From positions 1-64,000 of the forward strand of contig NZ_CANMAA010000015.1 in the NCBI RefSeq assembly GCF_947495735.1: DNA of 64,000 nucleotides, read 5' to 3'. This document shows, piece after piece, positions 33,410 through 44,158 of the stretch. Source of the stretch: an uncultured Pseudokineococcus sp. GTDB taxonomy: Bacteria > Actinomycetota > Actinomycetes > Actinomycetales > Quadrisphaeraceae. The notes beneath the pieces are model-generated. The model was not told the DNA's origin. It did no database searches and saw only the letters and a list, made by a program, of their open reading frames with translations. The translations under genes were made by a program, and so were the position numbers. Numbering within the stretch: the first letter of the stretch is position 1; each line of letters begins with the position of its first letter.

Positions 33410-34141
33410 TCACCAGGGCACGACGCCGGCGTCCTCGAAGAAGCCCCCCGTGGGGCCGCCGTCGGGCAGCGTGGCCAGGCGGATCGGCGTCGCCGCACCC
33501 TCCTGGACGCTGCGCACGCCGCGGAAGCCGTTGAGGTCGGTGGCGACGAAGCCCGGGCACGCGGCGTTCACGAGGATCCCCGTGCCCTCGAGCTCGCGGA
33601 CGTACTGGAGCATCACGGCGTTGAGGAACGTCTTGGACGGCGAGTAGGCGACCGCCACCGGCCCGGTGCTCGTCGCGCCGCCGGGGCCGGACTGCCGGGC
33701 CAGGGACCCGACGCCGCTGGAGACGTTGACGACCCGGGGCGACGGCGCGCGGCGCAGCAGCGGCAGCATCGCGTTCGTCACCCGGATCACCCCGAGCACG
33801 TTGGTCTCCAGGACGGTGCGGAGGACGTCGAGGTCGGCGGTGCTCGGCTGCTGCTGCGGCCCGCCGGTGATGCCGGCGTTGTTGACCAGGGCGTCCAGGC
33901 GCCCCTCCTGCCGCTCGACCAGCTCCGCGGCGGCCCGGACGCTCGCGTCGTCGGTCACGTCCAGCGGGACGCCGAAGGCGTCGACGCCGGACGCCCGCAG
34001 GCGCTCCACCGCCGCCTCGCGCCGCCCGTCGTCGCGCGCGCCCACTCCCACGCGGTGGCCCAGCGCGCCGAGGCCCGCCGCGATCTCGTAGCCGATGCCC
34101 TTGTTCGCCCCGGTGACCAGGGCCGTCGTCTTCTCGCTCAT
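33410..34141 (-). CDS. Short-chain dehydrogenase paired with a LysR regulator
   Basis: A 243-residue SDR: TGANKGIG cofactor loop, NNAG, catalytic Ser in VSSGVGSL, YSPSK as Tyr-x-x-x-Lys. It is close in type to carbonyl-reductase-like SDRs and to the protein at 17888. The gene is divergent from a LysR regulator; ATACC-GCAGG-GGTAT at 34200-34214 lies in the 104-bp shared region and fits the LysR T-N11-A rule, so induction by the LysR protein is likely. Substrate unknown. Confidence 0.9.
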   Translation of the reverse strand: MSEKTTALVTGANKGIGYEIAAGLGALGHRVGVGARDDGRREAAVERLRASGVDAFGVPLDVTDDASVRAAAELVERQEGRLDALVNNAGITGGPQQQPSTADLDVLRTVLETNVLGVIRVTNAMLPLLRRAPSPRVVNVSSGVGSLARQSGPGGATSTGPVAVAYSPSKTFLNAVMLQYVRELEGTGILVNAACPGFVATDLNGFRGVRSVQEGAATPIRLATLPDGGPTGGFFEDAGVVPW

Positions 34142-34199
34142 GACGTCGAGCCTGCGCGCCGGGCCCTCGCCCCGTCCAAGACCGCTCGGGTCACCGGCG

Positions 34200-34214
34200 A
34201 TACCGCAGGGGTAT
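34200..34214. promoter_or_regulatory. LysR box (T-N11-A)
   Basis: ATACCGCAGGGGTAT is a 15-bp interrupted palindrome with ATACC/GGTAT arms, located midway between the divergent SDR and LysR starts. Confidence 0.7.
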
Positions 34215-34233
34215 GGGTCCCGTCCCCGAGGCG

Positions 34234-34245
34234 TAGCGTCGCGCC
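34234..34245 (+). promoter_or_regulatory. Leaderless promoter of the LysR gene
   Basis: TAGCGT at 34234-34239 with a 6-nt gap to the GTG start; no ribosome site. Confidence 0.5.
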
Positions 34246-35091
34246 GTGGAGTCACGGGAGCTGCGGTACTTCGTCGCCGTCGCCGAGGAGCTGCACTTCG
34301 GCCGGGCGGCCGAGCGCCTCGGCATGGCCCAGCCGCCGCTCTCGCGCGCCGTCGCCCAGCTCGAGCGGCGCCTCGGCACCGCGCTGCTCGAGCGCAGCAG
34401 CCGGTCGGTGTCCCTGACCGACGCCGGCGCCGTGCTGCTGCGCGAGGGGCGCACCGCGCTGGACGCCCTGGAGGCCGCGGAGCACCGCACCCGCCGGGCA
34501 GCGCCTGCGGACGCGCCCCCCGGGATCGCCCTGGCCACCAAGGCCGGGGCCTCCGACGAGCTGCTGGCGAAGCTGCTGGACGCCTACGCCGCCGATCCCC
34601 GGGCGGTGCCCGTCGACGTCGTGCTCTGCGGCCCGGGGCAGCAGGGGCGCCTGCTGCGCACCGGACGGGTCGACGTCGCCCTGCTGCACCCCCCGATCGA
34701 CGACGTCGAGGGCCTCGACGTCGAGGAGCTGCGCACCGAGGGGCAGGTCGTGCTCCTGCCCGCCGGCCACCCGCTGAGCACCCGCGGCGAGCTGCGGCTG
34801 GCCGACGTGGCCGACCTCCCGGGCCTGCCCGCGCCCCGCTGGCCGAGCCCCGACGGCGCCTACGCCGACGGCCCCGGGCCAGAGGTCCACGACCACGCGC
34901 AGCTCCTGCAGCTGGTCTCCCTGGGGCGGACGTCGGTGGTCGTGCCCGACGTCGTCCGCGCCCAGCTGCGCGGGGGCGTCGTCGCCGTCCCGGTGACGGA
35001 CGCACCGCAGGTCACGACCGTCATCGCCTGGCCCCCGCGCAGCCGCTCGCTGGACGTCGCGCGGCTCGTGGAGACCGCGCTGCGCCTCTGA
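34246..35091 (+). CDS. LysR-family transcriptional regulator
   Basis: A 281-residue LysR regulator. The winged helix spans residues 1-60 (ELRYFVAVAEELHFGRAAERLGMAQPPLSRAVAQLERRLG), followed by a somewhat short effector domain (GRVDVALLHPPIDD...). Short effector domains of this kind are frequent in actinobacteria. It is expected to activate the divergent SDR gene and to repress itself at the T-N11-A site. Translation probably starts on a leaderless transcript. Its TGA stop codon is the first part of a 15-bp tandem repeat. Confidence 0.9.
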   Translation: MESRELRYFVAVAEELHFGRAAERLGMAQPPLSRAVAQLERRLGTALLERSSRSVSLTDAGAVLLREGRTALDALEAAEHRTRRAAPADAPPGIALATKAGASDELLAKLLDAYAADPRAVPVDVVLCGPGQQGRLLRTGRVDVALLHPPIDDVEGLDVEELRTEGQVVLLPAGHPLSTRGELRLADVADLPGLPAPRWPSPDGAYADGPGPEVHDHAQLLQLVSLGRTSVVVPDVVRAQLRGGVVAVPVTDAPQVTTVIAWPPRSRSLDVARLVETALRL

Positions 35092-35178
35092 CGTCGCAGG
35101 CCCTGACGTCGCAGGCCCTGACCTCGTGGTCCCTGCCGTCACGGGCGCTCACGTCGCGGGCCCTGCCGACGCGGGCTC
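35089..35178 (+). repeat. Six-copy degenerate 15-bp tandem repeat
   Basis: Units of 15 bp based on TGACGTCGCAGGCCC; the first two are identical and the next four drift (for example TGCCGTCACGGGCGC). The repeat begins at the LysR stop codon and fills most of the gap to the convergent GH2 gene. No gene or terminator stem is otherwise seen in 35092-35209. Confidence 0.8.
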
Positions 35179-35209
35179 GGCCGTCGAGGCGCGCCGTCGG
35201 CCCCCGGCG

Positions 35210-37123
<1,914 letters not shown>

Positions 37124-37131
37124 GGCGGCGA

Positions 37132-37149
37132 CTTTATAGCGCTCGAAAG
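37132..37149. promoter_or_regulatory. LacI-type operator, copy 1 (GH2 side)
   Basis: CTTTATAGCGCTCGAAAG: arms CTTT/AAAG and core AGCGCT in a hyphenated 18-bp palindrome. It overlaps the GH2 promoter hexamer and lies 35 bp before the divergent LacI start. A near-identical copy is at 43935-43952. Confidence 0.8.
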
Positions 37150-37171
37150 GTCGCGGCCCAGGGCGCGCGGA

Positions 37172-37183
37172 TAGCCTCCGGCG
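37172..37183 (+). promoter_or_regulatory. Leaderless promoter of the second LacI gene
   Basis: TAGCCT at 37172-37177 followed by 6 nt and the ATG. Confidence 0.5.
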
Positions 37184-38197
37184 ATGGGCAGGGTCACGTT
37201 GCGGGACGTCGCGGAGCACGCGGGCGTGTCGATGATGACCGTCTCCAACGTGGTGAACGGCTACCAGCACGTCAGCCCCGCCATGCGCGAGCGCGTGCAG
37301 GCGGCCATCACCGAGCTCGGGTACCGGCCGGACGCGCGCGGGCGGAGCCTGGCCACCGGGCGGTCGGGCATGGTGGCCTTCGCCTTCCCCGACCTGCGCC
37401 GTCCCTACTTCGCGGAGCTGGCGCACGTCCTCGCGCGGGCGTGCTCCCGGCGCGGCCTGCGCCTGCTGCTGGAGGAGACCGACGGCACCGGCGAGGGCGA
37501 GCGCGCCGTCCTGCGCGACCGGGACGCCGGCCTCGTCGACGGAGCGGTGATCCACCCGGCCGCGCTGACCGCCGCCGAGCTCGACGAGGTGCGGCGCGAC
37601 ACGCCCGTCGTCTTCCTCGGGGAGGACCCCCAGCCCCCGCGCGCCGACCAGGTGGCCATCGACAACGTCGGGGCCGCCCGGGACGCGGTCGCGCACCTGG
37701 TGGCCTCGGGACGTCGTCGCCTCGCCTTCCTGGGGCACGAGACCGGCCCGGCGTCGCGGACGTCGCAGCTCCGCCTCGACGGCTACCGCGAGGGCCTCGT
37801 GCTCGCCGGGCTGGAGCCCGACCCGGCGCTGCTCGTCGCCCGGGCGGAGGGTGACGCGCGCGGCGCGGAGGCCGCGCTCCACGCCGCCCTGGACGCCGGG
37901 CTGCAGCTCGACGGGCTCCTGTGCCGCGACGACCTGGCGGCCGTGGGGGCCCTGCGGGCGCTGCGCCTGCGCGGGCTCGACGTGCCCGGCGACGTCGCCG
38001 TCGTCGGCTGGGACGCCATCGACCTCTCCGAGAGCCTCGCGCCGAGCCTGACCTCCGTGGCCCCGGACACCACCGCGCTGGCCGAGCGGGCGCTCGACCT
38101 GCTGCTCGAGCGGGTGGGCGGCCTGGACGCGCCGGGCCGCCACGTCACCGTCGGCCACCGCCTGCGGATCGGCGAGAGCGCGCCGCGGACCGCCTGA
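37184..38197 (+). CDS. LacI-family regulator of the GH2/GH31/importer regulon
   Basis: A 337-residue LacI regulator: helix-turn-helix VTLRDVAEHAGVSMMTVSNVVNG at residues 4-26, a hinge YRPDARGRSLATGRSG and a sensor domain (MVAFAFPDLRRPYFAELAHVLARA ... VVGWDAIDLSESLAPSLTSV). It should repress the divergent GH2 gene, itself and, through the second operator copy, the importer-GH31 operon 6 kb away. The inducer is probably a released sugar. Its stop codon lies in the loop of a bidirectional terminator shared with the convergent GH31 gene. Confidence 0.92.
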   Translation: MGRVTLRDVAEHAGVSMMTVSNVVNGYQHVSPAMRERVQAAITELGYRPDARGRSLATGRSGMVAFAFPDLRRPYFAELAHVLARACSRRGLRLLLEETDGTGEGERAVLRDRDAGLVDGAVIHPAALTAAELDEVRRDTPVVFLGEDPQPPRADQVAIDNVGAARDAVAHLVASGRRRLAFLGHETGPASRTSQLRLDGYREGLVLAGLEPDPALLVARAEGDARGAEAALHAALDAGLQLDGLLCRDDLAAVGALRALRLRGLDVPGDVAVVGWDAIDLSESLAPSLTSVAPDTTALAERALDLLLERVGGLDAPGRHVTVGHRLRIGESAPRTA

Positions 38198-38209
38198 GGT
38201 CCGCGGCGC
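38180..38209. terminator. Bidirectional terminator with a stop codon in its loop
   Basis: GCGCCGCGGACC and GGTCCGCGGCGC are perfect 12-bp arms around GCCTGA, whose TGA ends the LacI gene. It lies 12 bp before the end of the convergent GH31 gene. Confidence 0.75.
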
Positions 38210-38220
38210 CTACGGGCGGG

Positions 38221-40698
38221 TCAGCCGTCGGCCTCCTCGATCGTCGCGAGCAGCTCGACGACGGCGGCGCGCACGGCCGGCCCGAGGTCGACGGCGTCCA
38301 GCTCGGCCACCTGCTCGGCCACCGACCGGTCGCTGCTCACCACCTCCCAGGCGGCGAGCTTGGCGGGGTTGCCGGCCTGCGCCGCGGTGAGCACCTCGCG
38401 CACCTGCTCGCGCCGGTCGGCGCCGAGCCGCGGCGGCCCACCGGTCAGCACCACCACCGCCCCGCTGGTCGCCGCCGCCCGGAACGTCACCGAGAAGCGG
38501 CCGCGCCCCGACGTCACCGGCACCTCCCGGCCGTCGACGGTCACGGGCGCCGTCGGGCGCCGCCCGAGGAACGTCGCCGTCCACGTCCGCTCCGCCGGCA
38601 CCGCGCCGGCGTCGCCGTCCACCGCCCCGATGCGCAGCTCGGCGCGCTCGCGGTCCCACACCAGCGCCGTCGTCGCCGTCCCGGCCGGGGCGTCCGACGC
38701 CGTGCCCGCCGGCGCCGTGGCGGCCGGGCCGTCGGCGGCGTCCTCGACCAGGGCGAAGGACCCGGAGGCCGCCGGCGCGACGACCACCTCCAGCGCCTCG
38801 GGGTTGCGCGTGGCGTCGAGCGCGTCGACCAGCGCCGGCCCGTCGGGCGCGGCGACCTCGTCGACGGCGCCGCCGGCGGCCGGGGTGCCCGCCAGGGGCA
38901 GCACTCCCCCGGCGCGCAGCAGCACGGGCACCGAGCCCAGCGGCCGGTGCAGCTCGAGCGTGCGGTCGCCCGCGTAGACCGAGCCGGTCACCAGGTCGGT
39001 CCACGTCCCCGGCGGCAGCCAGGCCCGCACGCTGCCGTGCCGCGACGACGGGTCGCGCGGCGTCGTGATCGGCGCCACCAGCAGCTCGCTGCCGAAGAGG
39101 CACTCGTTGGGCACCGAGTACGCCTCGTCGCGCCGCGGGTGCTCGTGGTGCACCGGGCGCACCAGCGGCGTCCCGGCGGCCGCCCGGTGGTTCATGGTGT
39201 GCAGGTAGGGCACCAGCCGGTGCCGGAGCCTCAGCGCGGCGCCCATCGCCTCGCGGTGCTCGGCCGGGAACTCCCAGGGCTCCTTGCGGATGAAGGGGTT
39301 GTTCGCCGAGTGCAGGCGCAGCACCGGCGAGAAGACGCCCAGCTGCAGCCAGCGGGTGGCCAGCTCGTCGTCCCGGACGCCGCGCGTGTGGCCGCCGACG
39401 TCGTGGCTCCACCAGCAGTAGCCGATGTTCGCGGCGGTCGCGGTGAACTCGGGCTGGAAGTCGAGGGAGGCCCAGGTCACCACGGTGTCGCCGGAGAAGC
39501 CGACGGCGTACCGGTGGCTGCCGGGCCCGGCGTAGCGGGAGAACGTCATGCCGTGCTCGAGCTGGCCGCCGCCGCGGGAGGCGTCGAGGTGGTGGAAGTG
39601 GTTCAGCAGCCACAGCGGGTCGACGCCGGGCAGGTCGGTGGCGCCGCCCTGCTGCCAGTCGATCCACCAGAAGTCGACGCCCTGCGCCTCCAGCGGGTGG
39701 TGCAGCTCGCGGAAGTAGGCCTCCAGGAAGGTGCGGTCGGTCGGGTCGAAGCCGATCGGCTCCTCCGTCTCGGGGTCCACGCCCATCGCCCGCGCGACCG
39801 CAGGGTAGGCGTCCTCGAACGCCCGCACGCCGTCCGCGGGGTGCAGGTTCAGCGTCGCCCGCAGGCCCCGCCGGTGCAGGGAGGCCAGGAAGGACGCCGG
39901 GTCGCCGAAGAGCTCCGGCTCCCAGGAGTAGCCCGTCCACCCCGAGCCGAAGCGCTCGGGCACCGAGCCGACCCGGTGCCAGTCCATGTCGACGACGGCC
40001 ACCGAGAACGGCAGCCCCTCGTCGCGGAACCGGTCGACGAGCTCGAGGTAGGAGCTGTCGCTGTAGGGGTGGTAGCGGCTCCACCAGTTGCCCAGGGCCC
40101 AGCGCGGCAGCAGGGAGGGCGGCCCGGACACGGCGTAGAGCGCTCGGACGGCCTCGGCGCCGTCGCGGCCGTAGGCGAAGACGTACAGGTCCCGGCGCCC
40201 CGGCTCCCGGGTGGCCACCCAGCCGTCGTCGTCGAAGAGGAAGGACGGCGAGTCGTCGACGACGGCGACGCCGGTGCGCGAGACGACGCCGCTCTCCAGC
40301 TCGGTGCGCCCGTCGACGTCGTCGAGCGTGCGCGCGGTGCCGCCGAGGTCGCGCGGGGCGTCGCCGTAGCGCCAGCGCCCCGGGGCGTCGCGCCCGCGCA
40401 GCTCCACGGAGAGGCCGTGGGAGGAGAACGGCTGGCCGTCGTAGCGCAGCCGCATCCGGGCGGTGGTGACGACGACGCCCTCACCCCGCCGCTCGACGAC
40501 GTGCTCGGGCACGGGCTGCTCGCGGCGCACCGCGAAGGTGGACGCGCGGTCCTCGAAGCCGCCGTCGTCGGACCACTCCAGGCGCAGGAGGCCGTCGTCC
40601 AGCAGGGTCGCGCGCCAGTGCTCGCCGGTGACCACGGCGCGGGCGTCGGCGCGCGGCGCGGAGCCGGGCAGCGGGCGGACCAGGGGCAGCTCGCTCAT
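38221..40698 (-). CDS. GH31 alpha-glycosidase
   Basis: An 825-residue GH31 enzyme acting on alpha-linked glucose or xylose. Nucleophile D347 lies in WWIDWQQG and acid D404 in FSGDTVVTW; an N-terminal beta domain (to about residue 190) and two C-terminal beta domains are as expected, and the C-terminal 60 residues form an extra helical tail. The long catalytic-domain stretch RWALGNWWSRYHPYSD is typical. No signal peptide, so it processes imported oligosaccharides. It is the last gene of the importer operon, 1 bp after the permease stop. Alpha-glucosidase or alpha-xylosidase activity cannot be told apart by eye. Confidence 0.92.
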   Translation of the reverse strand: MSELPLVRPLPGSAPRADARAVVTGEHWRATLLDDGLLRLEWSDDGGFEDRASTFAVRREQPVPEHVVERRGEGVVVTTARMRLRYDGQPFSSHGLSVELRGRDAPGRWRYGDAPRDLGGTARTLDDVDGRTELESGVVSRTGVAVVDDSPSFLFDDDGWVATREPGRRDLYVFAYGRDGAEAVRALYAVSGPPSLLPRWALGNWWSRYHPYSDSSYLELVDRFRDEGLPFSVAVVDMDWHRVGSVPERFGSGWTGYSWEPELFGDPASFLASLHRRGLRATLNLHPADGVRAFEDAYPAVARAMGVDPETEEPIGFDPTDRTFLEAYFRELHHPLEAQGVDFWWIDWQQGGATDLPGVDPLWLLNHFHHLDASRGGGQLEHGMTFSRYAGPGSHRYAVGFSGDTVVTWASLDFQPEFTATAANIGYCWWSHDVGGHTRGVRDDELATRWLQLGVFSPVLRLHSANNPFIRKEPWEFPAEHREAMGAALRLRHRLVPYLHTMNHRAAAGTPLVRPVHHEHPRRDEAYSVPNECLFGSELLVAPITTPRDPSSRHGSVRAWLPPGTWTDLVTGSVYAGDRTLELHRPLGSVPVLLRAGGVLPLAGTPAAGGAVDEVAAPDGPALVDALDATRNPEALEVVVAPAASGSFALVEDAADGPAATAPAGTASDAPAGTATTALVWDRERAELRIGAVDGDAGAVPAERTWTATFLGRRPTAPVTVDGREVPVTSGRGRFSVTFRAAATSGAVVVLTGGPPRLGADRREQVREVLTAAQAGNPAKLAAWEVVSSDRSVAEQVAELDAVDLGPAVRAAVVELLATIEEADG

Positions 40699-40699
40699 G

Positions 40700-41599
40700 T
40701 CAGCTCTTCACCGCTCCCTGCGTGATGCCGCTGATCACCCATCGCTGGGCGACGAGGTAGACGACCACCGTCGGGAGCATCGCCATGGCGTAGGAGGCGA
40801 AGGCGACGTTGTAGTCGGTGCCGAACTGGCTCTGGAAGATGTTCTGGACGACCGGGAGCGTCTGCTGCGCCGGGTCGGAGGTGATGAGGGACGGCAGCAT
40901 GAAGTCGTTCCAGCTGGCGAGGAAGGCGAAGATGCCCACGGTCGCGTTCATGGGCGCCAGGATCGGCAGCACGATCTTCGTGAACACCTGCACGGTGCTC
41001 GCGCCGTCGATGCGCGCGCCCTCCTCCAGCTCGATCGGCACCGAGCGCAGGTAGGCCGTGTAGAGCAGCGTCGCGAAGGACAGCTGGAACATCGCGTGCA
41101 GGATGCCCACCCCGACCGGTCCGTCGAGCCCGAGCGCCGCGGTGAGCTGGATCTGCGGCAGCGCGGTGACCGGGAACGGGATGAACAGGGCCGCCAGCAG
41201 GTAGTACAGCGACCACCGGAACGCACGCTTCGACCAGTTGCGCGAGATGGCGTACGCCGCAGCCGAGCTCAGCAGCAGCGTGAGCGCGACGGTGATGGCC
41301 GCCACGAGCACGGAGACGGCGAGGGCGACGGGGAAGTCCGTCACCTGCCAGGCCTGCGCGAAGCTGGCCGGGTTGAACGGGGCGGGCAGCGCGAAGGCGT
41401 TGCCGTCCACGGACTGCTCGCTGGTCTTGAACGCCATGGACACGGTGACGTACAGGGGCGCCAGCACCGTCAGCGAGGCCAGCGCGAGCAGCAGCGTCAG
41501 CGACCAGCTGGGCCGGTGCAGGCGGGACGGCCGGGACGGACCCGGCGCGTCCACGGGGTCCGCGGCCGCGGTGGTCCTCGGTGCCTGGAGAGCTGTCAC
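40700..41599 (-). CDS. CUT1 ABC permease, second subunit (GH31 operon)
   Basis: A 299-residue MalG-like permease. The first membrane segment is SLTLLLALASLTVLAPLYVTV after a Pro-rich tail; the EAA loop is PIELEEGARIDGASTVQVFTKIVLPIL, and the protein ends ITQGAVKS. The GTG start overlaps the upstream permease stop (GTGA), and the GH31 gene starts 1 bp past its stop. ATP hydrolysis must be supplied by a subunit encoded elsewhere. Confidence 0.92.
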   Translation of the reverse strand: MTALQAPRTTAAADPVDAPGPSRPSRLHRPSWSLTLLLALASLTVLAPLYVTVSMAFKTSEQSVDGNAFALPAPFNPASFAQAWQVTDFPVALAVSVLVAAITVALTLLLSSAAAYAISRNWSKRAFRWSLYYLLAALFIPFPVTALPQIQLTAALGLDGPVGVGILHAMFQLSFATLLYTAYLRSVPIELEEGARIDGASTVQVFTKIVLPILAPMNATVGIFAFLASWNDFMLPSLITSDPAQQTLPVVQNIFQSQFGTDYNVAFASYAMAMLPTVVVYLVAQRWVISGITQGAVKS

Positions 41600-42549
41600 A
41601 GCCGGATCGCCCTTCCTCTGGTGAGCAGGAGCTGCACGACGGAGATCAGCACCGTGACGACGAAGAACACGGTCGCGTTGCCCATCTGGTAGGCGAAGTC
41701 GCCGCCGGTGAAGCCCGAGAAGATGGTCATGGCGACGCTGCGGGTCTCGGTGCCCGGGCCGCCGTTCGTGAGCCCGACGATGACGTCGTAGGCGCCGAGG
41801 TAGCCCTTGACGCCGAGCACGGTGTTGATGAGCACGAAGCCCGCGATGAGCGGCAGCGTGATGGAGCGGAACTGGCGCCAAGTCGACGCGCCGTCGATGG
41901 AGCTGGCCTCGTAGACGTCCGCGGGGACGGCGCTGAGGCCTGCCGTGTAGACGAGCATCGCGCCCGGGATCGTCTGCCACGCCGAGACCACCACGATCGA
42001 CAGCCACGCGAGGTCGGGGTTGCCCAGGATGCTCTGCTCCAGCGGCGCGAAGCCGACCGCCGCCGCGGCCGCGGGCAGCGTGTTGGAGAACAGGTAGCTG
42101 AACACGTAGGCCACCACGATGCCGGAGAGCACGAGCGGCAGGACGAAGATCGTGCGCAGCCCGGTCGCGAAGCGGATCCGGCTGGTCAGGGCGATGGCCA
42201 GCGCCAGGGCGACCACCTGCGCGAGGACCACCGTGACGACGGCGAAGCCCAGGGTGAAGGCGTAGGAGCCGCGGACCTCGGGGTCGGCGAGCAGGGCCTG
42301 GTAGTTGCTGAGCCCCAGGAACGACCACGTGCCGAAGCCGGCGTAGTCGGTGAAGCTGTAGAAGATGCCGACCACCGCCGGCGCGACCACGAAGAGCGTG
42401 AAGGCCGCCAGGGCGGGGACGAGGAACACGTAGTAGGCGAGGTCGACGCGTCGGCTGCCGGCGCGTCGTCGCTGGTCGGACGCCGCGAGCGGCGTCCGCT
42501 GCGCGTCGGCGACGCCGGGGGCTGCGGCCAGGGGGAGCTGGGAGGTCAT
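41596..42549 (-). CDS. CUT1 ABC permease, first subunit (GH31 operon)
   Basis: A 317-residue MalF-like permease with six hydrophobic segments, starting YYVFLVPALAAFTLFVVAP; EAA loop PADVYEASSIDGASTWRQFRSITLPLI. It follows the binding-protein gene by 67 bp and overlaps the second permease. Expression is expected to be under the same 18-bp operator as the rest of the operon. Confidence 0.92.
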   Translation of the reverse strand: MTSQLPLAAAPGVADAQRTPLAASDQRRRAGSRRVDLAYYVFLVPALAAFTLFVVAPAVVGIFYSFTDYAGFGTWSFLGLSNYQALLADPEVRGSYAFTLGFAVVTVVLAQVVALALAIALTSRIRFATGLRTIFVLPLVLSGIVVAYVFSYLFSNTLPAAAAAVGFAPLEQSILGNPDLAWLSIVVVSAWQTIPGAMLVYTAGLSAVPADVYEASSIDGASTWRQFRSITLPLIAGFVLINTVLGVKGYLGAYDVIVGLTNGGPGTETRSVAMTIFSGFTGGDFAYQMGNATVFFVVTVLISVVQLLLTRGRAIRL

Positions 42550-42616
42550 GGGACCGCCTCGGGTCGGGGTGGGGTCGGGTCGCCGTCGGGGGGCGAGGAG
42601 GACGGGCGGGCGGCGC

Positions 42617-43906
42617 TCAGACGAGGCCGCCGCGCACGGCGAGGCGGCGCCAGTCGGCGTCGAGCTGGCGCAGCATCGCGGTGAAGTCCCCGCTGCTCAT
42701 GGCCGCCTGGACGTAGTTGCCGAGCGGGATCGACGCCGGCACGAAGGTGCCAGCGCCCTGGTAGAAGGCGGCGTCGTCGACGTACTGCTGGAGCCCCGCC
42801 AGGCGCGGGTCCTCCTGCGCGGGGCCGTCGGTGGTGGTCGGGTAGGCGAGGTTGTCGAGGTTGTAGGCGTTGATGACCTCGGGCTGCATGAGGAACTCGA
42901 CCAGCTGCCGGGCGGCCTCGGGCTGCGGCGTCTCGGTGGGCACCCACAGCCCCAGGTCGATGTTCACCCGCACCTGCGTGTCGGCCGGGTCCTCGGTGAG
43001 CGGCAGGGGGAAGGTGCCCACCGGCAGGTCCGGGTCGACCAGGGCGATCTGCCCCAGCGCCCACGGGCCCTGCAGGTACATCGCCGCCTGCCCCGTGCCG
43101 AAGGCGAGGTTGCCGTCGGCGTAGTTGCGGACGGCGTGGTCGGGGTTGAAGAAGGACGACACCACGCGGGCGCGCTCCATCGGCTCGGCGAGGCCCTCCT
43201 CGAAGGACACCCCCGCGCCGAGGCCGACGTCCTCGCCGGCCTCCTTCATGCGGGCGAAGAACTCGCCGGTGTCGACGAGGCTGCCGACGGAGTAGTCGAA
43301 GAGTCCCTGCCAGAGCGTCCACGCGTCGCGGTCCGTCGCGTAGATCGGCGTCACCCCGTCGCGCTGCAGCGCGGTGCAGACGTCGGTGAACTCGGTCCAG
43401 GTGGTCGGCACCGGGAGCCCGCGCTCGTCGAAGATCTGCTGGTTGTAGATGACGCCCGCCGCCGTCAGGGAGTACGGCAGGACGCTGGTGCGCCCGGGGT
43501 AGGTGGCGTACTGGTCGGTGAGGTCGGAGATGTCCGTCCGGATGCGGCCCGCCGACGGCAGGTCGGACAGGTCGCTGAGCACCCCGCGCCGCAGGTAGCG
43601 GGCCAGCTCCAGGTTGTTGTTGAAGCAGCCGACGTCGCCCGGGTCGCCGCGGACGAACTGGGGAGCGATCGACACCGTCGAGTCGAGCACCGCGGTGGTG
43701 CCGGGCGTCTGCGCCTCGAAGCGGCGCAGGAGGTCGTCGAAGTAGTCGATGACCTCGGTCTTCTGCATGTAGAAGCGCAGCTCGGCGCCGCCCGCACCGC
43801 TGCCGGCGGTGCCGCAGCCGCTGGCCCCGAGGCCCACCGCCGCCGCCGCACCGGCCAGGAAAGCTCTGCGCGACGGCGTCATCGCCGTCGTCGTCGATCG
43901 CCCCAC
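42617..43906 (-). CDS. Sugar-binding lipoprotein of the GH31 operon
   Basis: A 429-residue CUT1 binding protein. SRRAFLAGAAAAVGLGASGC is a Tat-like lipoprotein signal with the acylated Cys at residue 31. The rest has the two-lobe pattern of family-1 binding proteins (LRFYMQKTEVIDYFDDLLRRFEAQ...). The GTG start has AAGGAGG 4 nt upstream; an ATG 8 codons later is possible. It is the first gene of the operon and the site CTTTATAGCGCTCCAAGA lies 29 bp upstream, overlapping its TATAAA hexamer, so the LacI regulator at 37184 very probably controls it. Confidence 0.92.
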   Translation of the reverse strand: MGRSTTTAMTPSRRAFLAGAAAAVGLGASGCGTAGSGAGGAELRFYMQKTEVIDYFDDLLRRFEAQTPGTTAVLDSTVSIAPQFVRGDPGDVGCFNNNLELARYLRRGVLSDLSDLPSAGRIRTDISDLTDQYATYPGRTSVLPYSLTAAGVIYNQQIFDERGLPVPTTWTEFTDVCTALQRDGVTPIYATDRDAWTLWQGLFDYSVGSLVDTGEFFARMKEAGEDVGLGAGVSFEEGLAEPMERARVVSSFFNPDHAVRNYADGNLAFGTGQAAMYLQGPWALGQIALVDPDLPVGTFPLPLTEDPADTQVRVNIDLGLWVPTETPQPEAARQLVEFLMQPEVINAYNLDNLAYPTTTDGPAQEDPRLAGLQQYVDDAAFYQGAGTFVPASIPLGNYVQAAMSSGDFTAMLRQLDADWRRLAVRGGLV

Positions 43907-43934
43907 GTCGCCTCCTTCGGCTCGCTGGCCGAGA

Positions 43935-43952
43935 CTTTATAGCGCTCCAAGA
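43935..43952. promoter_or_regulatory. LacI-type operator, copy 2 (importer side)
   Basis: CTTTATAGCGCTCCAAGA differs from copy 1 (37132) at only 3 of 18 positions, all at the far end. It overlaps the minus-strand TATAAA hexamer of the importer-GH31 operon. No gene is seen in 43953-44158. Confidence 0.78.
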
Positions 43953-44158
43953 CGATGTCAACGGTGTCGCGACGCGGCCCGCGGCGAGCGACCCCCCGTC
44001 CGGAGACGGCGTTCCCCGCGACGTCGAGGGCACTGGCCGCCCTCTCACGCGGCGGCACGGCGGTGGCAGCACGGGCGGTCCGCAGGGCTCAGCGGAAGCG
44101 GCGGCTCGATCTCCGCGTACCCCGGACACAGCCCTTCCCCGGTCGGCACCCTGGCGCG

